Source: Cryoendolithus antarcticus
Taxonomy: Eukaryota; Ascomycota; Dothideomycetes; Cladosporiales; Cladosporiaceae
Assembly (NCBI GenBank): GCA_002077065.1
Contig: NAJO01000031.1
Span: 310,001-374,000 of the forward strand
Direction of reading: 5' to 3'
DNA: 64,000 nt
The stretch's first letter is position 1. The number at the start of each line of letters is the position of its first letter. Positions 12,801 through 23,186 of the stretch are shown in pieces. Below the pieces are notes generated by a model. The model saw nothing but the letters and a program-made list of their open reading frames with translations. It did not search any database and was not told where the DNA came from. Position numbers and translations under genes: made by a program.

Positions 12801-13449
12801 CGCCTGATGAAGATGGCGAAACGGGATTGCAAGCTGCCTCTCGGAGGGGCATTCAAGCATCGTAAAGCTGATCTTAGCTCGAGGCGCAGATATGAACTAT
12901 ACAAGGAGTTGGCGCTACGGGACTGCACTCCAAGCTGCCTTCGGAGAGGCATGCATCGGAGCTGAGAGTCGCCACATGATGGAGGAGATCGTAGAGATCC
13001 TGCTAGATCATGGAGCAGACCCAGACGCGCACGGCATATTTGGGGTGTACACTTCCAAAGGTTTCCGTTATTACTACACCGCCCTCCAGGCGGCAGCAGG
13101 CGAGGGCCACGGAGCCGTTGCGCAGATGCTACGGTAGAAGAATACCAAGCCATGGCCTTGCTGCAAAGCTGCTCCCGAGGGTGGTATCATTTGCGACAAC
13201 GATCCCCCGGACAGCGACGAGGAGTCAAATGCTGGGACGGTTTCAGACGAGCAGTGCGGAGATTGTGATACAGTTGAGGCTGCAGATTCAGAGATCAGAA
13301 GTTCTGATGCAGCGCCGCAACGACTCTCGGGAGAATCAAGCGCAATGAGCGAAGAGCTAATCGCGAACCCACTTGGCACTGAGCGTCTAACCTCATCACC
13401 TAACCTTCTGCAAGGCAACAAGATAGAGGTCGTAGCAGAGACAGCGTAA
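9872..13449 (+). pseudogene. Decayed NACHT-ankyrin NLR-like (STAND) gene with SesA-type N-terminus
   Basis: Pieces of one protein lie in order on the plus strand. The ATG at 9872 opens a SesA/NACHT-N type domain (PLSVVSAIASVIQLVDFSAK). The NACHT domain at 10388-11101 keeps its Walker A, GAAGSGKS, at about 10763-10786. A winged-helix-side segment follows from about 11440 (ALKELPKTLDDTYDRI). Ankyrin repeats then run from about 12430 to 13130. A 45 bp GT-AG intron after residue ~151 (10326-10370) or a variant is still visible. The frame breaks near 10445, stops at 11101, loses the Walker B region (11100-11440), shifts again near 11575 and 12850, and meets TAG at 13135-13137. The same frame then stays open for about 100 acidic residues to TAA at 13447. 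Such proteins act in non-self recognition in fungi. With this many lesions I infer a dead gene. Confidence 0.75.
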
Positions 13450-13905
13450 TGCAGCAATCTGTTGAACGACTTCATAAAGGTTCGGGTTTGGCGACAAAGC
13501 GGAGATAGGGTTTAACGCAGAAGTTCTATCAACATCTACATGAGGCCTACATCCTCCCAATGCGATCGATCCAGCCATGCCTGACACAGACTCCAAGCAA
13601 CTAAGTCTCCAACACCCGCTGATAACGCTACCAATACTGTAATGATACTCCAATAAGTCATACCCAGTCTATGGATGTTCGCCCGTGTCTCTCACTGCTT
13701 TTGTTGCTTTGCTGAGGGTATCATCGCGTAGACCCGAAACCCGTTTTGATAACGCCATTGACCATGGAGAAGCCGAGCCAGACGAAGTGACTGGCTGATT
13801 GAAGGTACTGCAGAGATTCTGATGGGACCAGCCACCAGAAGCGAAGGTGGAGAGAATGGAGAAGACACCCAAGGTTCGAGGCACCTCTGTGGGACAAGAG
13901 AACTC
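13450..13905. other. Intergenic region between the NLR relic and the acidic-protein gene
   Basis: About 455 bp at the 3' ends of two convergent units. No convincing coding frame, repeat or RNA gene was seen. Confidence 0.4.
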
Positions 13906-16030
13906 CTACTTCCACATGGAGAATCCCGGAGCGAGTGTCTGATCAAGGCGACCAGATATGCTCTTCCCACGACTATTCCGCTTACGATGCGACAGCGGGC
14001 TGCTCATGCCACTTGAAGTCGGCTTTCTAACGCCTGAGCTTGAGAACGTCATGTCCTTGCTGATGCGCTTCTTGCGTGCAGGCGTGATTGGCGCATTGCC
14101 GGCGCCGCGACGCCCGCTCTGCAGAGCATTGTTCTCATTTGTGGATGCCCGACTGGCAGGATGCAGCGCAAGTGAGCTCTCGTGCTTGGCGCGATGCTGA
14201 TTGAGACGGAAAGAGCCTACCACGCCCTGTGCGAGGAACAAAGGCTGGTCAGCAGAGGCGATGTCAGGGGAAACGATGTTGTCATCTTCATCCGAGTCTG
14301 GATCCATGTCGACGAGCATGTTAAACGTCATATCGAGGTCCTGGTCCTGATCCATCTCACTGCCGTCGTCGGTGGGTGCCACAGTACCAACACCGAAGTT
14401 GGTACTGAAGGAAGTTGGCAAAAGAGGCTGGGTAATGGCCATGAGATCGCTGACAGAGGGGACCGTGGGATCATCGCAACGCATAAAATCCATGTTGCCA
14501 TTGAACATCGTGGCAAGTGTTGACTCGGCAGTTAGTGGACGTTGGGGCGTGCGCTCGCCGCTGCTGCCCATCGGGAAGCTAGTCGAGCCGCGTGGGCTGC
14601 TGTCACGGCTGTGAGCCACACTGCGAGCATGGTCCCAGAACGCCTTGTGCTTCTCCGCGGGCTTCGAAGGCATGTAGAGCACTGTTGTCTTGCCATTCGC
14701 ATCGGAGACGACTGTAGCCTTCGTCGGATCGCAAGTGAAAGTGCCCATTCGTGGTCCTTTACTGGCCTTGCCGGTCTCAGTCGCACTCTGAGAGCGCCTC
14801 GATAGTGGCACTGAGTGCTTGCCTGAGTTCTGTTTCACGGGGGTGACCGTACTGCTTCCGGCGGTAACCGAAACCTCCGACTTGATGGGCTTCGGCGTCT
14901 CCTTACGCGGCGCTACGATCTCTTCATCGTCTTCGGTCTCGTAGTTGATGTCATCATCACTGTCGTCGTCGGCTTCACGGAATTGTCAGTAATGCATGTG
15001 GAGTGTACAATCGGCGATACCCACAATCAGTGTCAGTGTCATACGCAGACGACCCAGTATCTTCTTCGAGCTCGAAGGCAAAGCGATCAGCGTCGTCCTC
15101 AAAGTCATACACAGAACCTGTGTCACTTGCAGGGCCGCTTAGGATACCATCCTGGGTATCGTGAGCAAGTAACTGCTGGATCTTTGGGTCGTCCTGGGCC
15201 ATGAAGATGTCTGGAAAATGCTCATCGTCTCCATCAGCCTCATCTTCGCTGCTATCCGAGCTCTCGCCATCTCCGCTGCCAGACTGCTCCGAGATGTCCT
15301 GGAAGCGAACTCGTTTAGGACGTGCATCAGCCTGAGTGTCGGGCTCTTGCATCATCTCAGCATTCGCGATCGCCCAAAAGTCCAGATCGGCATCATCAGC
15401 AAGAACCTGGTGTTGCGGATCGAACAGACCGACGCCGTTGAACGGATCGTCGTTCCAGTTGTACGAAGCGTCGAGCCCAAGGGGATCGTCTTCATCGCTG
15501 TCGGTGCTAGATATGCGTTCTTGCGAGTCCGCCTTGACGAGATTATCGGTGACCCACGTAGCTTCGACGTCAAGGGCCTTCTTACGGCGAATGTACTCCT
15601 CCCTCTCTTCGAATTCTTGCTGCAAATCCTTCTCTGCCTGCTTGAGCAGATCGTCCTCCGCGCCATCAACGAGCGATCGGCTATCGTCGTCGTCAACGGC
15701 ACCGAGTCCCGAGTAGTCCTCTTCGTCAATGCTGCCTTCGTCCTCTGCACCGGCGACCGCTTGCTCATCGTCGGAGTCTTCTTGCATCCATGCGCCAGTG
15801 ACATGGATATCGTCCTCGCAATTCAAGGCAACATCGACACTTTGATCATCATCGTCGTCTTCTGAGGACTCCTGTTCCTCGGACATACCACCTTCAACCA
15901 TGGCATCATGTCCATTACTTGATTTCGTTTTCACTGTCACGTTAGTCGTATGCTTGCGCATGTCTACACTGCCATTGTGTGCATTCGAATTCGGCAACAT
16001 GTCGACCCTGCCTAAACGCCTGCCAGCCAT
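13906..16030 (-). CDS. Acidic, largely disordered nuclear-type protein (unidentified)
   Basis: Two exons, 16030-15025 and 14972-13906, with a 52 bp intron (14973-15024). Joining them continues the acidic run (TDS-DDDSDDDINYETEDDEE), giving about 690 residues. The frame is open for 30 more codons upstream to about 16120 but without an ATG, so either ATG 16030 is the start or a short 5' exon is missed. Residues up to ~370 are very rich in Asp, Glu and Ser. A conserved-looking core, GTFTCDPTKATVV followed by KTTVLYMPSKPAEKHKAFWD, lies in exon 2. The C-terminus is basic with SP and RKR motifs (nuclear localisation-like). Acidic co-regulators such as the Ifh1/Crf1 group look similar in composition, but I cannot confirm that homology. 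No enzyme motif is present. Confidence 0.7.
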
Positions 16031-17367
16031 TTTGCTGCCTGTTCCTGAGATTGCTCTTCCACGCGAGATCGCCTTCCGGGCGATGTTGGCGAGGTTGCGA
16101 TTCTGTAATGACTCGAGCAAGAGTTTGGCTCAAGTCTCCCCTTCGTCTGTGCCTCTATGAATGATCTGTGATGCGCGGCCGAGTGATGGTGCGGTCGCCG
16201 AGATCGCGAGTGCTTGGTAGCAGTCGAGGATTGTATTCGTCGTCAATGATTGAAATTGTTCGCGGAGCGGTTACCGTACTGGAGGAGTGCCTCGAGGGCA
16301 GGGCTCCTCCAGCGGTGTTCTAGTGCCCAGCGAGTGCCTGAGGCATCTTGTCGACGAAGTAGTGTTGTGGTGTATGCTTGACCGCTTTACGTTATTTGTG
16401 GCGACTCTTGTCTGGTTTTGATGGTGTTTGTTCGAGGCCGAGAGAGGAGGCATCCGAGGGCAACTTTTTTGACAAACGCAAGTCATGTCAAAGTTAGCGT
16501 CGGCGGCCCGAGCGGTCGGCAAGACGGGCGGTGAGTGATCTCGTGACCTCACTTCCTTGACATGTGCTGTTGCATTGATGACTAAACGCGTCTTCACACG
16601 ACAACGACATCGATACTGCAGACGTCCGCCGCGGTTTCAACGCCATTCAGCATGCCTGCACTGCTGGACAATCTGAATGGCACTTCTGATCGCAGGGACC
16701 GAGCACATGCGACTGCCGAACATGCGCCGTGCATGCCGAAGAGAAGGCTCGCCACGAGCCGCAGCGAGGAGTCATGAATGTCTGCTCCATTGCCCGCGTG
16801 ACATTGATGATTCACTTGCTCATACAGCCGCCAATCTGCCTCGAAGTCACCCTGATCCTCGTCTTTACACAAGGCCTGGTCACTACATACGAGGCAACCG
16901 CAAGCTGAGCGCTGATGCAATAGAAGCAGCAAACGTGAGACCTAAATCATCTGGCCTGCAAACACCGCTTTTGGATGCCGGCCGGTACCGATGTGCCATG
17001 AAGCGCCGATCTGAGAGCTGGGACGAGAAAACTCGTCTGACAGACACCCGATCAGCCTTTGCTCAGCATAAAGACGTTCTTCGGCTGAGCTGGGAGTCAT
17101 ATTCTCTTCTTCGAAAGACTAATATTCTCGCCTGCGCCTCTGAATGTGAAGACATAGCGGTGTCATTGTATAGCGTCAATGGAGAGTGCTACAACAGCCC
17201 ACCGCGCTCTCATTCACCTGCAGTCTCTCACAGGGCCATCAAGTCACGGTATCATTCTCTCCCGATGCGCATATCCACCACAGAAGTTGAAGCTTCGAGA
17301 TCCTCCTCGCCACCCTTGTCTCCATCCTCAATGCTGCCACTGAGTGGACTCAGTGCCAGCTCCGGCC
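16031..17367. other. Intergenic region, no confident gene
   Basis: About 1.3 kb. The proximal part must contain the promoter and 5' leader of the acidic-protein gene. A 235-codon ATG frame on the plus strand (16677-17384) has no recognisable domain and an Arg/Ser/His-rich composition typical of chance frames. Short minus-strand frames are equally unconvincing. Confidence 0.4.
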
Positions 17368-18297
17368 TTACCTTGTCGACGTAGTCGTGACCTTTGGGCT
17401 TCGCGCCGCGCCTAGGGTGCGTCGGGACGTACCCCACGTCGGTCTTACCACCCACCAACTCCAATGCCGCGCGCACCTCCCGATGCTTGATGTGCGCCTT
17501 GACAAACCCCCGGAGATGGAGAACTTGCTCACGTAATCAAGGATGACGTTGGATACATCCGAAGGCCAGATGTTCTCGAAGGCCATCGAGTGATTGCCTG
17601 AGCGGAGTTCAGCTATGCATCTCACGGTAAAGACCTCGTCGAATCGGGCTAGTAGGATATGCGCGGTGATCTCCTCGGTCTTCTCACGCCAGACCTCAAC
17701 GCCTTCAGTACAGTTGACCATGCCATTAACAGCCTCGTCCAGATAGTGGAGTGTGTCAAGTTTCATATTGCGGCAGCATCTCACACCCTTCCCGAGCTGC
17801 TTCGTCTTGTCTCAACATTCTCGCCGTGGACATTTCCGTGCATTGCCCTGACATTGCCGTGATCTAGGTATTCATTCCAGATCGTTGAGAGCTCGTGCAC
17901 GTGCTTCATCTCATGATTGGCAGTGTGGTTCATCAGGAGTGGCCGTAAAGATGCGTGTCTCGCGCACGCTCGATTATGTTCTGGTCCTCCGTAGCCTCTG
18001 TATTCGGGTTGCGCTGAGCCGGATAGCGACTTGGTGGGCAATTTCGTGTTGCTCCTCTGTCCACTTCGGTAGGTGGAAGCCCTGGGTGTCCTTTGGATCG
18101 GAGGCGTAATACTCGGGGCAATCAGAGAAGCGTAGGAGATGGTTCTTCGTTGAGTCTGGGTATGCGTAGTTGACTAGTGGCTCCGAAATGATGAATCTGC
18201 GATTAGGTGCGACCAGGCCGAGGCGCAAGGTGCAGGTCTCAGCAAGCTGACGCTGCTTGAACACATAGAGTCGGACGAAGATTGCACGGCTGGTCAT
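17368..18297 (-). pseudogene. Frame-broken remnant of an unidentified gene
   Basis: Three adjacent minus-strand segments look coding but lie in different frames. They are 18297 to about 18010 (starting MTSRAIFVRLYVFK and containing FHLPKWTEEQHEIAHQVAIRL), about 18010-17815 (HEMKHVHELSTIWNEYLDHG) and about 17810-17500 (TLHYLDEAVNGMVNCTEGVE, then ITAHILLARFDEVF). The changes occur within a few bases, and no 40-70 bp GT-AG intron can be fitted at either junction, so single-base indels are the simplest explanation. Together the pieces would make roughly 260-300 residues. I do not recognise a family. It could instead be one intact short gene with chance frames around it. Confidence 0.4.
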
Positions 18298-18381
18298 TAT
18301 TACTTGTGTGCTCTTCTCGTCGGCGGACTGCGATTGGTCATGCTCATGTGATGGTAAGATAGAGATTGTGCGCGCGCGCAC

Positions 18382-18425
18382 GAGGGAGAAAGAGAGAGAG
18401 AGAGAGAGAGGGAGGGAGGGAGGGA
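18382..18425. repeat. GA/GGGA microsatellite
   Basis: A purine-only tract: a run of GA dinucleotides followed by GGGA tetranucleotides. It lies just upstream of the broken gene at 17368-18297. Confidence 0.8.
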
Positions 18426-20796
18426 GCGAAGGGTGGCAGAGGTGTCATGATTGAAGATGCTAACGCATGCCCTTACCGCAGCGAAGGGAATGCGCATATG
18501 ACGAGACATGTTGGGCCGTAGAAACCTACTGTGCCAGACTAAGCCTTTCGTCCTTCCCGATATGGGGAAATCACAACAGCTCAGCGATAGAGACTGGGTC
18601 TCCAGCAGACCACACATGACTGATGTCTGCTTCCTGAAGGCCCTCGAGTTCCGCAAGAGTGAGAGGTGCAGAAGTTCGGGCGATAGGATGCGGGCTACCT
18701 GCTACGCTACCTCCCTGTCCTCAAAGTTTGTCTGATCTCGGTCGCCGTTCTGCGTACGCTGAAGTCGAGGATACCAGCGCTAGGCTGTATGAAATATGAG
18801 CACGTAGCGACACCACTGGTATGTCGCCATGACCGAAGTTTGTGCTGATGATAGCAGGCTTAATCAAGAGTACCTGATCGCAAAGTAAGTGGACCGGACA
18901 GTCAGTCGATTATACCATAGCTTTCCGTTCGTAAGAAGAGCCTCTACATGGCCGAAATACTTTGCTGGAGCGCTTCGACACTCCTCTTTGACAACGGATG
19001 GTGAATCGGAAGCCGCAGAGCTTTCGGTGCATCATTCATTGCCTCGAGGGCATCCTCTTCTCGGCGGAGAGGGCCGTGCCATGCGTGGCAGCAGAGCAGG
19101 TTGCCTCGGACTTTCGAACGCCTCGATAGCGAGGTTGCGGGAGCTGAGTCCGCGAAGCCACAGTACATAGTATAAGCATCGAGCCAGACCGCTACCGCGT
19201 TACTTTCATGGCCACGAGAGAGGAGCCGAGTACGCGACAATGACGGAAAGATTGCGCAATAGAGCTCGACGTCCGAAACGGAGCTCGCAGATGCGTCTCA
19301 TGTATCGTTTCATAAGCTACCATATACATCTGGGTGGTTATCACTTCCATGCGGAGGCCGAGGCTTCGCTTGCTCAAACTACTGCACAGCTTCTTTGCAC
19401 GCAGCACGGAGTAGGCAAATGTATCTCTTCGATAGGCGTCGCCGAGGAAGATCTGGCAACCGCATTGCGTATGGATCTGCTCTCGAGTCGTGCCCGATCG
19501 AAGCACATGCTTCAGTTCCGTGACAAGGCCGAGGCCTTGTATGGACCGCGAACTTCACCACTCCACTTCTGCCTCCGCACGCTATGGAATAGAAGTCTGG
19601 GGATCTCAACGGCCTGCGGCGCTCCTTGTGTCGGAAGCATCTGAGAGTCCATCGAAGCACGACATGAAGCGTGTTACGGGAGGTGCATCTTCGAAACGAT
19701 GCCCCATATGGTCGACGCAGTGGACGTAATACGACGTTCTCGGTGCAGGTGATTGTGGCATACTGCAGCGTCTGGAAGAGAGAAGGTTATTTGTGTGTCA
19801 GTAGCGCGATCTCGGCTGCTAAATTAGTGGCATTGAAATTGCTGCATGAAGAAATCACGGATGCAGTATCAGACAACAGACTATCTGTCAGGAACGCGAT
19901 CGTTCACTCGACACACGTCTTTCCATCTGGTGCGTAGGACTTGACACACTTCGCAGCCTGGGTAATCCCATCTCACGCGCTGATGACCAGATGAAATGTC
20001 ACAGTGAGACCTAAGGATGTGTCTGCGCCGGCTTAATCCGGCTTCGAAAACTGCAAGGTACACCGGTCGGCGGACGTCAGGCGCTGTTTCGCTCTTTCCT
20101 TGGCATCGTAGCACTTCGAGTCTCAAACAGCGTGACCCTGCTGCGAGACAAACTACAGACCAGGATGTGCTGATAAGGCAGGTCAGACTGCCGGCAAAAC
20201 CACGATGGCCTGGTGGAAAGAATGCTGGGCACCTCGAGGTTTTGTGTCGTCGCCAATCACCAGCGAACCGTGCCTCGGCCTCCAGGATTTGGCTTGCCAT
20301 TCGATGTCGATCTCCCGCCGAGGGATTGCCAAGTGTCACACGATGGCCCCGGAGGATGACACTCTTGCGGTTAGATTGCCACGACCCCAGAGGCAAATTG
20401 CGGGGGACTGGCGATTTAAGCTGTACGCCAATGTCCCACATCGCAAGCGTATTGGCCAGCCAGTGCAACCTCGAGCAGGAATAGTCTGATGAGACCGAGA
20501 ACCGAGGCGTTGTCACCTGCCATACGGCGTTGTCGTACTACAGAATTGACCTAATCCACCTGCGCGTGGTGGTTCCAGCGTGGCGGCACGGTCCACGCTC
20601 AGAGTAATGAGTAGTGTGGTTTACCAGGGAGTCGATACAAGTACTAGATCTCCTATCATTCTATCCATTTCCTATCCCGGTTTGGACGGTCGCCTTTGAT
20701 GTTTGTGCACATCTCTGAAAACATTTCTGTGTGACACGGCATCACAGCATCGGGTATCTACATCGACAGGATCTGGTAGCCCCTCCATTCGCGATC
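18426..20796. other. Gene-poor stretch of about 2.4 kb
   Basis: Only short open frames are present on either strand, many starting with non-ATG codons and none with a recognisable domain. Examples are a 211-codon frame on minus at 19881-20516 that begins with GTG, and a 155-codon plus frame at 20017-20484. I see no transposon ends, long direct repeats or RNA gene. The last 100-200 bp must include the promoter of the MFS gene. Confidence 0.4.
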
Positions 20797-22702
20797 ATGT
20801 CGGACAGCTCAGATCACGACGTTCGCTACTCGCCCACAGGCGAGAAGATCAACGGCGATGGCCAACTTGAGGTCATTCGCACGATCTCCCGTGTCCCTGG
20901 CAACTCAAACTACTACGAGAAGAATGGACTGCGTACAGAGGGCGATGGCGTTGATCACACCGCACCAAATAAGGTACACCGATACCCCATATAAAAGCGC
21001 ACGTTGTACGTCGCACCGGCTACATCGCACAGCTGACACCATGCAGATATCCCTTAGCTTCGTACTCACTGTCACAGGCGCTGCCATCGGATTGGCGGCG
21101 TCCCAGATCTACCCACTCCTTTATCTGACTGTCGCAACACCAATTGCCACAGCCCTAGGCCACCCGGAACTGTACATCTGGATGTTGACGGCTGGTATCC
21201 TTGCCATGGGTGCCGTGGCACCATTTGTCGGTCCGCTATCCGATCTACTTGGTCGCAAAAAGATCTTCCTCTTCGGCTTTGTTTGTGGAATCCTTGGGTC
21301 GATCGTGTGCGCGGCGACACCCAATGCAGCTGGCTTCATTGCCGGCCAGGTCTTTCTAGGCCTCGGCGCTGTCATTTGCGAGCTCATTGCCATCGCTGTG
21401 ATTGCTGAGGTCGTACCCACCGAGAAGCGAGCTATTTGGGCTGTCGTCGCATTGAGCGCCATCATTCCTTGGGCGCCAGGAACGCTGTACGCAAACTACA
21501 TGTTGGACGCTACCTGGCGATGGATCGGATTGGCGTTGGGGATCTGGAATGCTATCGGATTCGCAGCTGTGCTGTTCGGCTACAACCCACCGGCCCGCGT
21601 CAACGCTCGCGGTCTATCGAAGCGGGAGATGATAAAGCGGATCGACTTTGTCGGTGGTGGACTGATCATCGCAGGCCTGTTGATCTTCCTCTACGGCTTG
21701 AACTCGGGAGGCATCTCCCACCCATGGAAGAGCACTCACGTGCTCGTGCCCATCATCTTGGGACCCTGCCTGATGATTGCTGCTGGACTCTACGAGTTCT
21801 TCCTCGCACCATACCCGCTATTCCCTCGACGTATCATCCACGACGCTCGACCATTCTTCTGCATGTTGGCAGTCATTTTCGCGGCAGGAATTAATTACAT
21901 TCCCCTCGTGTCATTCTGGCCGATCGAGACGATCGCTATCTTCCAATCCACTCACGCACAAGTGGGCGTGAGGTGCATTGTCATCGGTGTCTGCATTCTC
22001 GGCGGCGCCATGGTCTCTGCTGTACTCCTCGGCCTTTTCAAGAAGCACGTACACTTCGTTATGTTGGGCTTCTGCATCATGCAGACAGTTGCCTGCGCAT
22101 GCCTCGTCCTCATCCGCCCGGACAACATCAAAACAGCATGGGCGCCCTTGGTATTTGCCCTCTTCGGCGTCGGCGGTGTCCTCGTCCCCAATCAGGTCAT
22201 CATCACCGTCATCACCCCAGACGACCTGATCGGTTCCGTTACCGCACTGACCGTCGGTCTTCGTGCGCAAGCTCAAGTCGTGGGTCTCGCGATCTTCTAC
22301 AACCAGCTCATCAACCAAGTCACGAAAAGCACGTACTTATATGTGGTCCCGGCGTGGCTCTCGAACGTGCCGGTCACTGGCACAACCGTTGCGGACATCA
22401 CCTTTACAATGAACACCCTCTCTGCGCTACCTTTCGATACCCTCGCGAGGGAGTATCCGTCTTTCGGGCTGAACACCGCGAAGGCTATGGAGTTTGTCAA
22501 GCCCGCTTGCATCCATGCGTTCGACGACGGCTTCAAGTTGGTATGGTACATCACCATTGCATTCGGTGTCTTTGCATGCATTGCTAGTGCGTGCATGGGT
22601 AGTGTGAGCAAGTACTTAGACGGCCACGTGGCTGTCCGCATGGACGAGAAAGCGGTCAAGCCACCGCCACGAAGTCGGCCGGAGAGCATCAGCATGGCTT
22701 AG
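20797..22702 (+). CDS. MFS transporter, TRI12 (fungal efflux pump) family
   Basis: Two exons, 20797-20973 and 21047-22702, are joined in phase 0 across a 73 bp intron (branch CTGAC, end CAG), giving 610 residues. The N-terminal 59 residues carry the family lead-in, ending RVPGNSNYYEKNGLRTEGDG. Exon 2 holds a 14-segment-type MFS membrane domain. The inter-helix 2-3 MFS motif is GPLSDLLGRKK, followed by the TRI12-like helix 4-5 region (VICELIAIAVIAEVVPTEKR). The C-terminus is basic and cytoplasmic-looking. Members export small toxic or siderophore-like molecules across the plasma membrane by proton antiport, but the substrate here is unknown. No biosynthetic cluster flanks it. A TATA-like element lies inside the intron (see separate entry). 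Confidence 0.88.
20990..20996 (+). promoter_or_regulatory. TATA-like element inside intron 1 of the MFS gene
   Basis: TATAAAA lies in the 73 bp intron, 45 bp before an in-frame ATG (21041-21043) that reads straight into exon 2 as MQISLSF. If used, it would yield a protein lacking the 59-residue leader. This is seen in sequence only; use is untested. Confidence 0.3.
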
Positions 22703-23186
22703 GTACATAGCCCATGGGTATGGCTGGGAGGTTTTATGAGCAGGCGTCGGGGCACGGGACGACATGGGAAGGTACATATGTACAAATTGAACAAAGTTTC
22801 AAACCCTCAGGTCTTACTTCTTATCTCATAGGCTGATCTTTGTGTTGAGACTTGTCGGTCATCACTCCAAATTTGCCCCTACTCATGGGTCTGCCATGCA
22901 CATGTCACCATGGGCATAAACCGTAGATCCATATAGCAGGCAGGAAGGACTATGGAACACATACACCGTAGACACTCTGTCCAACCACACAGCTGCACAA
23001 CCTACTCGGTTGCTGGGAGATAGAAAGAGGGTGACATCAACTGCGTCCTGAACATGCCTTCGTCTATGTTATACACCCATCCAAGCTCTCTACGTAGTAA
23101 CGCTTGCGAAGCGAGGAGCCAGCCTCATTATCGCACGTTCCAACGTCAAGTCGGCGACTCCAATGTGTCTCCCCGTCAGATACACT
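22703..23186. other. Intergenic region between convergent MFS and AA16 genes
   Basis: About 480 bp made of two 3' flanks. No coding frame, repeat or RNA gene was recognised. Confidence 0.45.

Noticed and set aside
16677..17384. 235-codon plus-strand ATG frame
   Set aside because: No domain, Arg/Ser/His-rich chance-like composition, no splice or neighbour context; it slightly overlaps the broken minus-strand gene.
19881..20516. 211-codon minus-strand frame
   Set aside because: Begins with GTG, Cys/Arg/Ser-rich, no recognisable motif, and overlaps a similar plus-strand frame; likely chance.
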